A DNA stretch of 17,178 bases from Nitrosomonadales bacterium (GTDB lineage Bacteria; Pseudomonadota; Gammaproteobacteria; Burkholderiales; Gallionellaceae). The first letter of the stretch is position 1, and each line of letters starts with the position of its first letter. The translations under genes and the position numbers were made by a program. The notes beneath the pieces are model-generated. The model did not search any database, was not told the DNA's origin, and saw nothing but the letters and a program-made list of their open reading frames with translations. The DNA lies in contig JACREA010000117.1 of NCBI GenBank assembly GCA_016218465.1, forward strand, positions 1 to 17,178, given 5' to 3'. Of this stretch, positions 5,801-13,900 are shown piece by piece.

Positions 5801-7057
5801 TTAACGGCGCATTGAGTCGAAGAATTCAGCGTTGTTTTTGGTCGCCTTGATTTTGTCGAGCAGGAACTCCATCGCTTCCAGTTCGTCCATCGGGTAGAGC
5901 AATTTACGCAGCAGCCAGATTCTTTGCAGGATGTCCTGCTTGATCAGCAATTCTTCCTTGCGCGTGCCGGATCGGTTGACGTTGATCGCCGGGTAGATGC
6001 GCTTCTCGGCCATGCGTCGGTCCAGGTGGATTTCCATGTTGCCGGTGCCCTTGAATTCCTCGTAGATCACATCGTCCATGCGCGAGCCGGTATCCACCAG
6101 CGCGGTGGCGATGATGGTCAGCGATCCGCCTTCCTCGATGTTGCGAGCCGCGCCGAAGAAACGCTTGGGGCGATGCAACGCGTTGGCATCCACGCCGCCG
6201 GTCAATACCTTGCCGGAAGAGGGGATCACGGTGTTGTATGCGCGCGCCAGGCGGGTGATGGAATCGAGCAGGATCACCACATCCTTCTTGTGCTCGACCA
6301 GTCGTTTGGCTTTTTCCAGCACCATTTCCGCCACCTGCACATGGCGGCTGGCCGGTTCATCGAAGGTTGAGGCAACGACTTCTCCGCGCACGGTACGGGT
6401 CATTTCAGTCACCTCTTCGGGGCGTTCATCGATCAGCAGAACGATCAAAATAGCGTCGGGATTATTCGATGAGATGGAATGCGCAATGTGTTGCAGCATC
6501 ACTGTCTTGCCGGATTTCGGCGACGCCACCAGCAGGCCGCGCTGTCCTTTGCCGATTGGCGCGACAATGTCGATGATGCGACCGGTGATGTTTTCCTCGG
6601 CGCGTATGTCGCGCTCAAGTATCAGTGGTTGTGTTGGGAATAAAGGGGTGAGGTTTTCAAACAGGATCTTGTTTTTCGCATTTTCCGGTGGTTCGCCGTT
6701 GACCTTGTCGACTTTGACCAGCGCGACATAACGTTCGCCATCCTTGGGGGTGCGTATTTCGCCATCTATAGAGTCACCGGTGTGCAGGTTAAAACGGCGA
6801 ATCTGGCTCGGGCTGACGTAAATGTCGTCCGGTCCCGCCAAGTATGAGGTGTCCGGCGATCGCAGGAAACCGAATCCATCCGGCAAGATTTCCAATGTGC
6901 CATCACCAAAAATACTTTCGCCTTTTTTTGCCTGGCTTTTCAGCAAGGCGAAGATCAGGTCTTGCTTGCGCATTCGGTTGGCATTTTCAATTTGATTGGC
7001 CGCGGCCATTTCAACGAGTTCAGTGACGTGTTTGGTTTTCAGGTCGGATAGGTGCAT
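5801..7057 (-). CDS. rho: Transcription termination factor Rho
   Basis: Rho is the hexameric RNA-dependent ATPase and helicase that ends transcription at untranslated C-rich sites. From the ATG at 7057 the product has 418 residues, almost the length of E. coli Rho (419). Visible parts are the N-terminal RNA-binding domain with GFGFLRSP (61-68), Walker A ASPKSGKT (178-185), Walker B LIVLLIDERPEE (204-215), the Q-loop KVLTGGVDANAL (283-294), R353 and the arginine finger R366 in NRSGTRKEE, all at E. coli-like positions. The frame stays open for 37 more codons to an ATG at 7168, but that stretch is unlike any Rho N-terminus, so the later start is chosen. No strong Shine-Dalgarno sequence precedes it. 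trxA lies upstream on the same strand, the classic trxA-rho arrangement. The 223-bp leader (listed separately) may carry autoregulation. Confidence 0.98.
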   Translation of the reverse strand: MHLSDLKTKHVTELVEMAAANQIENANRMRKQDLIFALLKSQAKKGESIFGDGTLEILPDGFGFLRSPDTSYLAGPDDIYVSPSQIRRFNLHTGDSIDGEIRTPKDGERYVALVKVDKVNGEPPENAKNKILFENLTPLFPTQPLILERDIRAEENITGRIIDIVAPIGKGQRGLLVASPKSGKTVMLQHIAHSISSNNPDAILIVLLIDERPEEVTEMTRTVRGEVVASTFDEPASRHVQVAEMVLEKAKRLVEHKKDVVILLDSITRLARAYNTVIPSSGKVLTGGVDANALHRPKRFFGAARNIEEGGSLTIIATALVDTGSRMDDVIYEEFKGTGNMEIHLDRRMAEKRIYPAINVNRSGTRKEELLIKQDILQRIWLLRKLLYPMDELEAMEFLLDKIKATKNNAEFFDSMRR

Positions 7058-7280
7058 AGCGATGCGAGAAGGGTGATTGAAAGAAGAATGAATGGAAAAA
7101 TCGAAATGTAAACGGTTGTGTCTAGGGTAGAAACAGTATTGTTTGGGGTGGGAGACGGCCACCCGCATGGCCTAAAGGAAGTTCGTTTTTGTTTTGGTTG
7201 CTAAGGGATGAAGCTATTTATTGTTTTGGTTGCTTAAGGGACGAAACCAAGGAGGCGATGCATGTGTGACAGTAAACGGA
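7058..7280 (-). promoter_or_regulatory. rho leader with duplicated C-rich motif, possible Rho autoregulation site
   Basis: The 223 bp between trxA and rho contain two near-identical copies of a roughly 24-base unit, at 7189-7212 and 7221-7245 (in the rho transcript TTCRTCCCTTAGCAACCAAA, one copy with an extra A). There is also a GGCCA/TGGCC hairpin at 7157-7172. In the transcript sense the repeats are poor in G and rich in C and A, which is the composition Rho prefers. E. coli rho is autoregulated by Rho-dependent attenuation in its leader; a similar role here is an inference. Confidence 0.4.
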
Positions 7281-7607
7281 TTAAAGGTGGCTGTCAATAA
7301 AAGCCGTTAATTGGGATTTTGACAATGCACCGACTTTCGTGGCAGCAATGTCGCCGTTTTTGAACAGCATCAAAGTTGGAATGCCGCGAATACCGAATTT
7401 TGCAGGGGTTTGCTGGTTATCATCTACATTCAGTTTGGCGACTGTCAAACGGCCGGCATATTCCTTGGAGACCTCTTCCAGAATGGGCGCGATCATACGG
7501 CAGGGGCCGCACCATTCAGCCCAGTAATCCACCAGCACGGGCAGGGGAGCCTGTAATACTTCTGCATCAAAAGTAGTATCGGAAACGTAATGTATATGCT
7601 CGCTCAT
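7281..7607 (-). CDS. trxA: Thioredoxin 1
   Basis: The product has 108 residues, the standard length for bacterial thioredoxin 1, the cytoplasmic dithiol protein that reduces ribonucleotide reductase, PAPS reductase and other disulphides with electrons from thioredoxin reductase. The active site WCGPC is at 32-36, preceded by DYWAEW. The buried aspartate equivalent is D27 (VLVDYWA). The cis-proline loop GIRGIPTLMLF is at 72-82 (P77), and a C-terminal KVGALSKSQL (91-100) follows. A weak GAGAG lies about eight bases before the ATG at 7607. It is followed on the same strand by rho, as in many proteobacteria, and is divergent from fdxA with 153 bp between the start codons, room for two promoters. 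Confidence 0.98.
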   Translation of the reverse strand: MSEHIHYVSDTTFDAEVLQAPLPVLVDYWAEWCGPCRMIAPILEEVSKEYAGRLTVAKLNVDDNQQTPAKFGIRGIPTLMLFKNGDIAATKVGALSKSQLTAFIDSHL

Positions 7608-7701
7608 GTTTTGCTCTCGTTTTGTGAAGTTTGACTTGGAATATTACGGCGATGGGCTATTTTTTATTTGCATCCTAACCAAAAACAGCTACGATGTGAA
7701 G

Positions 7702-7731
7702 TGAATTAAATCCCCTCCGTTTTGCTAATAT
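7702..7731 (+). promoter_or_regulatory. Possible sigma-70 promoter for fdxA
   Basis: TAATAT (7726-7731) resembles a -10 box, and TGAATT (7702-7707), a weak -35, lies 18 bases upstream. A transcript from here would have a leader of about 24 bases before the fdxA ATG at 7761. Assigned by eye; no mapping data. Confidence 0.35.
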
Positions 7732-7760
7732 ATCACGCCGTTGATTATTGGAGTTCCAAC

Positions 7761-8084
7761 ATGACCTACGTTGTTTCCGAATCCTGCATCAAATGCAAAT
7801 ACACCGATTGTGTTGAGGTGTGCCCGGTAGATTGTTTTCGCGAGGGGCCGAATTTTCTGGTGATAGATCCAGACGAATGTATTGATTGTACGCTGTGTGT
7901 GGCGGAATGCCCGGTAGAGGCGATTTACGCCGAGGATGATCTGCCGGAAAGCATGCGCCAGTTCATTGCGCTAAATGCCGAGCTTGCAAAAATGTGGAAG
8001 CCTATTGTCGAGAAACATGATGCGTCTGCTGATGCAGATGAGTGGAGCAAGGTGAAGGACAAGTTGCGCTTTCTTGAGCGTTGA
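7761..8084 (+). CDS. fdxA: Seven-iron ferredoxin ([3Fe-4S][4Fe-4S]), FdI type
   Basis: The product has 107 residues, matching Azotobacter vinelandii ferredoxin I in length. Without the initiator Met, the cysteines fall at 8, 11, 16, 20, 24, 39, 42, 45 and 49, the same numbering as FdI. There C8, C16 and C49 bind the 3Fe-4S cluster, C20, C39, C42 and C45 bind the 4Fe-4S cluster, and C11 and C24 are free. The C-terminal extension (SMRQFIALNAELAKMWKPI) is also typical. It is a soluble, low-potential electron carrier in the cytoplasm; its partners cannot be told from the sequence. The ATG at 7761 is preceded by GGAG at suitable spacing; an in-frame upstream TTG at 7722 is not needed. The AddB-like gene begins 37 bases downstream on the same strand, so some read-through transcription is likely. 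Confidence 0.95.
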   Translation: MTYVVSESCIKCKYTDCVEVCPVDCFREGPNFLVIDPDECIDCTLCVAECPVEAIYAEDDLPESMRQFIALNAELAKMWKPIVEKHDASADADEWSKVKDKLRFLER

Positions 8085-8121
8085 GATACTGCTGAAATTA
8101 TGACTGTGCCTGATTCGTTCC

Positions 8122-10773
8122 TTGAGTTCAGTCCTTCTTGATCGGGTAGCCCGCCATATATTGTCCTGCCATGCGCGGGATATGTCTGATTTGCGTGGGC
8201 CCGATTTACGCAGAGCAACGGTATTGTTGCCCAACTACCATGTTGTTCAACCGCTGGCGCAGGCACTAAGCGCGGCAGCCAATCTCCCTGCATTGTTATT
8301 GCCTCAGATGGTGACGCTCAACGACTGGGCGCAATCTGTTCCGCTCGATGCTCCTGTCGTCACCGATAGTCAACGCAGCGCCTTGCTGTATCAACAACTG
8401 CGCAAGCAGAAATGGTTCGAGAGCGCAGACCTGTGGAGCATGACTCAGGAGCTGCTCGCGCTGTTTGATGAACTCACCCATTCGTTCAACACCTTGCCGC
8501 GCGATGCGGAAGCGTTTGCCGCTGCCGTGCAGCAGGCGTATCTGGCGCGGCAGAACACTGCGCTGCAACTGGAGGCGCGGCTGGTGTTCGAGCTGTGGCA
8601 CGCGATGCAGAGCGGCGATGAACTTGATGCGGCGCGCGCCTACCAGCAGAGGCTGGCAAAGCTGGCGCAGCAGGCCGACAAACCGTTGTATGTGCTGCGT
8701 GCGTCGGACTGGGATGTGCTGGAGCAGCGCTTCCTCGATGAATATGCCAAACGCGTGCCGGTAGAGGTATTCGATTTGCGCGAGATGGCAGCCCTCTCCC
8801 CCAGCCCCTCTCCCACGAGTTGGAGAGGGGAGCAACATTCCCCTCTCCCGTTTACGGGAGAGGGGTTAGGGGAGAGGGTGAGCAGGCTGCGTTTCTTCGC
8901 CGCAACCAGCCTCGAACAGGAAGCGCGCGCCGCCGCGATGCAAGTGCGTCGCTGGCTCGCAGCAGGCAAGCACGACATCGCCATCGTCGCGCAAGACCGC
9001 GTGGTGGCAAGGCGCATGCGTGCCTTGCTGGAGCGCGCGCAAGTGCTGGTGGCGGATGAAACGGGCTGGACTTTCGACACGCTGTCGGTGAGCACCGTGC
9101 TGGATCGCTGGCTTACTGCGCTGCAAAGCGATTTCTACCATCACGACCTGCTCGATCTGCTCAAGTCGCCGTTCATCTTCGCCGACATGACGGCGAGCGA
9201 ACGCAAGGCGGCGGTGTATCAACTGGAACAACTGCTGCGCAAACAGGGAGTGGTGGCAGGGCTGGAAAAATTCATCGCCCTTGCAGAGCACGAAACGGCG
9301 CTGCATCAGCCGCTGGCGCGCCTGCGCCAAGCTGCCATGCTGCTGGAGCAGGGCAGGAAAAGAACGCTGGCGGAATGGCTGGAAGCATTGCGCGAAAGCC
9401 TGCGCGTGCTGGGCATCGACACCGGCCTGCAACGGGACGAGGCAGGCGCACAATTGCTGCTCGCGCTCGATGTCTGGCGACATGAATTGGAAGCCGACGA
9501 AGGGCGTTACCGCTTTGCCGAGTGGCGGCGCTGGCTGGCGCAACAACTGGGCACGCAGACCTACCGCGACAGCAGCATCGACAGCCCGGTGCGCTTCACC
9601 CACCTCGCGGCGACGCGCTGGCGCGTCTTCGATGCAGTGCTGCTGCTGGGCTGCGATGCCGACCATCTGCCCAGCGTGGCGGATGGCGGAAGATGGTTCA
9701 ACGATGCCGTGCGCGGCGTGCTCAATCTGTCTACGCGCAGCACCTATGCTGCGCGGCAACGCGATGATCTGCTGTCCCTGCTTGCGCTGAACGACTGCGC
9801 ATTGGTCACCTGGCAGAAGGATCGCAACGGCGAGAAAGGGTTGCTCAGCCCGTATCTGGAGATGCTGCGCGACTTGCATATCCTGGCTCACGGAGATGAT
9901 CTGAGTGAGTGTGAGTTGCATGCGTATCTTGCAGCAGAAGAAGGCCACAAAGTCGATCTACCGCAAGCCGTGCAGCCTGCGCCGAGCGTTGCAACGGAGG
10001 CCGTACCGGCAAGCGTCTCAATCAGCGCCTACAACTCCCTGGTGGCCTGCCCATACCAGTTCTATGCGCGGCATATCCTGCGCCTGAACGAACTCGACGA
10101 GGTACAAGAGGGCATCGAGAAACGCGATTACGGCGAGCGCGTACACGACATTCTGTGCCGCTTCCACGAACGCTACCCGCAAGTGAGCGGACATCCCGCC
10201 GATGAACTGGACGCGGCCTTGCGCCAGATCAGCGAAGAAGTGTTTGCCGATCTGTTGCAGCAAGAATTTGCCGCGCGCGCCTGGCTGGCGCGCTGGTTCG
10301 CGGCGTTGCCCGCCTACCTTGAATGGCAGGCAGAGAACGAAGCGCAAGGTTGGCGTTACGCCGAAGCGGAGAGCGCTTTCGATTGGGAGCTGGAAGGTGT
10401 GCGGCTGCGCGGACGCATCGACCGGCTGGATGTGAATGGACAAGAGAAGCGGGTGCTGGATTACAAGACGCAGAGCGAGCAAGTACTGCGCAATAAGCTG
10501 CGCGAGCCGGGTGAGGACGTGCAGCTCGCGTGCTACGCCTATGCGCATGAAGCGGCGGATGCGGCATTCGTCAGTATCGAAAATAAAAAAGTGAAGCTGG
10601 TGGAACCCAAACAGGATGTCCCACTACTGGCACAACTCAATGCCGAACGTCTGGTGCAGGTAATGGATAGCATTCGTGGCGGTACGGGCATGCCTGCGAA
10701 CGGTATCGATCAGGCATGCATGCATTGCGAAATGCGTGGTGTGTGCCGCAAGGGAGAGTGGGTGAGCGTATGA
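8122..10773 (+). CDS. AddB-like PD-(D/E)XK nuclease with iron-sulphur staple (probable double-strand break repair protein)
   Basis: The product has 883 residues, close to the roughly 900 of the betaproteobacterial AddB-related 'probable DNA repair protein' group. The long N-terminal part is a degenerate helicase-like region without a Walker A motif (VLLPNYHVVQPLAQAL, about 35-50, then VLLLGCDADHLP). The C-terminal RecB-family nuclease has GRIDRLD (764-770), VLDYKT (778-783; D780, K782) and the QxxxY pair Q801/Y805. C643 with C866, C869 and C875 (CMHCEMRGVC) fits the 4Fe-4S staple that closes AddB-type nucleases. The start is TTG at 8122 (stop at 8101 upstream, no clear Shine-Dalgarno); ATG at 8182 is possible but would cut conserved N-terminal sequence. 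Residues about 224-252 are encoded by an inserted dispersed repeat. The partner helicase follows 174 bp downstream, and together they should resect double-strand ends. Confidence 0.9.
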   Translation: MSSVLLDRVARHILSCHARDMSDLRGPDLRRATVLLPNYHVVQPLAQALSAAANLPALLLPQMVTLNDWAQSVPLDAPVVTDSQRSALLYQQLRKQKWFESADLWSMTQELLALFDELTHSFNTLPRDAEAFAAAVQQAYLARQNTALQLEARLVFELWHAMQSGDELDAARAYQQRLAKLAQQADKPLYVLRASDWDVLEQRFLDEYAKRVPVEVFDLREMAALSPSPSPTSWRGEQHSPLPFTGEGLGERVSRLRFFAATSLEQEARAAAMQVRRWLAAGKHDIAIVAQDRVVARRMRALLERAQVLVADETGWTFDTLSVSTVLDRWLTALQSDFYHHDLLDLLKSPFIFADMTASERKAAVYQLEQLLRKQGVVAGLEKFIALAEHETALHQPLARLRQAAMLLEQGRKRTLAEWLEALRESLRVLGIDTGLQRDEAGAQLLLALDVWRHELEADEGRYRFAEWRRWLAQQLGTQTYRDSSIDSPVRFTHLAATRWRVFDAVLLLGCDADHLPSVADGGRWFNDAVRGVLNLSTRSTYAARQRDDLLSLLALNDCALVTWQKDRNGEKGLLSPYLEMLRDLHILAHGDDLSECELHAYLAAEEGHKVDLPQAVQPAPSVATEAVPASVSISAYNSLVACPYQFYARHILRLNELDEVQEGIEKRDYGERVHDILCRFHERYPQVSGHPADELDAALRQISEEVFADLLQQEFAARAWLARWFAALPAYLEWQAENEAQGWRYAEAESAFDWELEGVRLRGRIDRLDVNGQEKRVLDYKTQSEQVLRNKLREPGEDVQLACYAYAHEAADAAFVSIENKKVKLVEPKQDVPLLAQLNAERLVQVMDSIRGGTGMPANGIDQACMHCEMRGVCRKGEWVSV
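8792..8878. repeat. In-frame GGGAGAGGGG-family repeat inside the AddB-like gene
   Basis: Two nested hairpins: CCCCTCTCCC (8804-8813) with GGAGAGGGG (8822-8830), and CCCCTCTCCC (8840-8849) with GGGAGAGGGG (8856-8865). The outer halves 8792-8813 and 8856-8878 are also near-complementary. Translated in the gene frame it reads ALSPSPSPTSWRGEQ and then TGEGLGERV. Bases 8855-8878 are identical to 14021-14044 in the helicase gene, and the left half nearly matches 11549-11576. Confidence 0.9.
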
Positions 10774-10809
10774 GCTACATTTCATCTGCCAACACGAAAA
10801 ACACAACGG

Positions 10810-10931
10810 CGTCATTCCCGCGCAGGCGGGAATCCAGTCAATTCAACAAGCCGCGAAGCGGACAAAGTCTAGTGGATTTGCTACGCAAGAATTATTTATT
10901 TCACTGGAGTCCCGCCTGCGCGGGAATGACG
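10810..10931. repeat. Inverted-repeat element between the nuclease and helicase genes
   Basis: Bases 10810-10838 (starting CGTCATTCCCGCGCAGGCGG) and 10903-10931 are reverse complements over 29 bases with one mismatch, enclosing 64 bases. Each arm also contains a smaller palindrome (CCCGCGCAGGCGGG). The motif GTCATTCCCGC...GCGGGAATGAC is a very common dispersed repeat in proteobacteria. It fills almost the whole 174-bp gap between the two genes, so any cotranscript must pass through a long hairpin. There is no T-tract after it. Confidence 0.9.
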
Positions 10932-10947
10932 GAATTTGAGGGATGCG

Positions 10948-13900
10948 ATGACTAACCACATCGCCCTCGACCCGAAACGCAGCATCGTCGTTGAAGCCTG
11001 CGCGGGCAGCGGCAAGACCTGGCTACTGGTGTCGCGCATCGTCCGGCTGCTGCTGGACGGCGCGCAGCCTTCACATATCCTCGCCATCACCTTCACGCGC
11101 AAGGCGGCGCAAGAGATGCAGGCGCGCTTGCAGCTCTGGCTGCGCGACCTGGCGATGGATGACGATGCGGCGGTGCGCCAGTTTTTCGCCGAGCGCGGCA
11201 TCGAGAATCTGAGCGATGCGCAACTGCAACGCGCCCGCAGCCTCTACAGCAACGTGTTACTGGCGCAGCCCGGCATTACCATCAGCACCTTCCACGGCTG
11301 GTTCATGCAGGTCATGCAACGCGCGCCGCTTAACGCCGACGTGATGCAGGGTATGAGTCTGCTGGAACGCGCGAGTAGTGAGCAAGAGGAGGCATGGGAA
11401 GAATTGCTGGAGCAGATGCGCAAGCAGCCGGATGGAGTTGAAGCGCAGCACATGCAATGGCTGTTCGGCGAATGCGGCCTGTTCAATACGCGCAAACTGC
11501 TGTTTAACTTCCTCGCCAAGCGCGCCGAATGGTGGGCTTACACCGCTGCCCTCTCCCCCAACCCCTCTCCCGCGAGCGGGAGAGGGGAGCGCGATAGCGC
11601 GGGAGAGGGTGCGGTTAACTTCGCGCTGGACAACCTGCGCGCCGATCTCGGCGTGGTTATGGAATTTGACCCGGTCGCGGACTGGGGTATGTGCAGCAAC
11701 AGCGAAGAGGTGTTTTTCGTTTTTGTTCATCAACTGGCGGGCAACGGAACGCAAACGCAGAAAGACAAGGCCAGCGAGCTGGAACGCGCGTGGACGGACA
11801 CCGCACCGGAAGCACGTTTCGATCAAGTGTGGCCGCTGCTGTTTACGCAAGCTGATGAACCGCGCAAGATGAAGGCCACCAAGAACCAGAATGCCGATAC
11901 GTTCGCCTTTGCATTGAATAACCTGCAAGCCAGCCTGCAAGCCGTGCGTGACACGCTCGCCGAGCAGCAGGCGTACCGCCTGAACGAAGCTGTGCTGCGC
12001 TGCGGCGTAGCATTTCTTGAACGCTACCAGGCGCTCAAGGCACAAAAGCAGCAGATGGATTTCTCCGATCTGGAATGGCAACTGTGCCGCCTGCTGCAAC
12101 AGGGCGACCACGCCGAGACGATGCAGTACAAGCTCGACAGCCGCTACCGCCATGTGCTGCTGGACGAGTTCCAGGACACCAACCCGCTACAATGGCAGAT
12201 CATGCGCGCGTGGTTTGATGCGGCGGTGGCAGTGGAGTCGCAGCCCACCGTGTTAGTCGTCGGCGACCCCAAGCAATCCATCTACCGCTTTCGCCGCGCC
12301 GATGCGCGGCTATTCGGCATGGCACGCGACTATCTGAAGAAACATTTCGCGGCACATGAACTGCACAACAACCACACCCGCCGCAACGCGCCCGCCGTGC
12401 TGGATGCTGTCAATGCCGTGTTCGCCGGCCATCCCGAAGGCTTCGTGGACTTCGAGCCGCACACTGCCGAACACACCGGCTTGCCCGGCCATGTGGCGGT
12501 GCTGCCGCTTGCCAGAGGACAGAAGACAGAGGACGGAGGACTGAACCAACCTGCTCCAGGCGAACTGAGTTTGCGCAATCCACTGACCACGCCGCGAGTT
12601 GAAGCCGAGGAGGGCGCGCGCCACAAGGAAGCCGTGCAGTTCGCCGATCTGCTGAAAACCATCGTCAGCGATTGGTCGGTGAACGAAGATGGTAAAGAAC
12701 GCCATGCCTGCTACGGCGATATCATGGTGCTGGTGCGCAGCCGCACCCATCTGCAAGTATACGAAGAAGCTTTGCGCGCGCGCCACATTCCCTTCATCAG
12801 CTCGCGGCGCGGTGGTTTGCTCGACACGCTGGAAGCGGAAGACGTCCAGGCGCTGCTGATGTTCCTCATCACCCCTTTTGCCGACCTCGCGCTGGCGCAG
12901 GTGCTGCGCACTCCGATTTGTGCGTGCAGCGATGCGGATTTGCTGCAACTGCAAATCCCCCCCAGCCCCCCTTTTGCAAAGGGGGGGGCAGACACCGAGG
13001 TTTCTGCCGATTTTTCTATGCCCACAACCTCATCACCCCCCTTTGAAAAAGGGGGGCTGGGGGGGATTTGCAGTTGGTGGTCCCGCCTGCAACAGCTCAC
13101 CGATCCGTCACTCGCCTTGCAACGTGCCACCGAGCTATTGAAGAACTGGCTCGCCCTCGCCGACAAACTCCCCGTGCATGACCTGCTCGACCGCATCTAT
13201 TTCGAAGGCGACGTATTGGTACATTACACCGCCGTGCTGCCGCCCGAGATGCGCGCCAAGGTCGCCGCCAACCTGCACGCCTTCATGGAGATCGCGCTTT
13301 CCGTGGATGCCGGACGCTACCCCAGCTTGCCGCGCTTCTTGCAGGAATTGCGCGAATTGCGCGACAGCCGCGACGATGCGCCGGACGAAGGCAGGCTCGG
13401 CACGGCGGGCGACGCGGTGCGTATCTACACCGTACACGAATCGAAAGGGTTGGAAGCCCCCATCGTCTGGCTGCTGGATGCGAACGCGGAAAAGAAGAAC
13501 AAGGAAGGCAACGATGTGCTGCTCGATTGGCCTGCCCACGAGCCGCAACCGCTGCATTTCTCCCTGTATGCCGATCAGGCATCGCGCGGCAAGAAACGCG
13601 CGCCGCTGTTCGAGCAGGACGCCGCGCAACAGGCCCGCGAAGAGATGAACCTGCTCTACGTCGCCATGACCCGCGCGCAACAAGCGCTCATTGTCAGCGG
13701 CAACGGCAAGGGAGAAGACAAGGAAGAAAAGAAGAAAGCGCCGTCGTGGTACGACCGCATCGCGGCAGTGGTGGGAAATCAAAAAGAGCCGTTCGGGCTG
13801 AGCCTGTCGAAGCCCGCTTTGAGTCACCCGAACGTTCACCCTTCGACATCGCATTTAGTCCTGAGCGAAGACGAAGGATCAGGGCGAACGGAAGGTGTGT

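Noticed and set aside
7058..7168. In-frame 37-codon N-terminal extension of rho from an upstream ATG
   Set aside because: The extension is unlike Rho N-termini, while the start at 7057 gives 418 residues with E. coli-like motif numbering.
8792..8878. Clustered GGGAGAGGGG repeats considered as a CRISPR array
   Set aside because: The units are palindromic, irregularly spaced, inside a coding frame and scattered across two genes; there are no uniform spacers or cas genes.
8866..9948. Long minus-strand frame (360 codons) opposite the AddB-like gene
   Set aside because: Antisense of a GC-rich coding gene; its sequence is rich in Gln, His and Arg with no family features.
11257..12153. Long minus-strand frame (298 codons) opposite the helicase gene
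   Set aside because: It lies fully within helicase motifs on the other strand; its composition is typical of a shadow frame.
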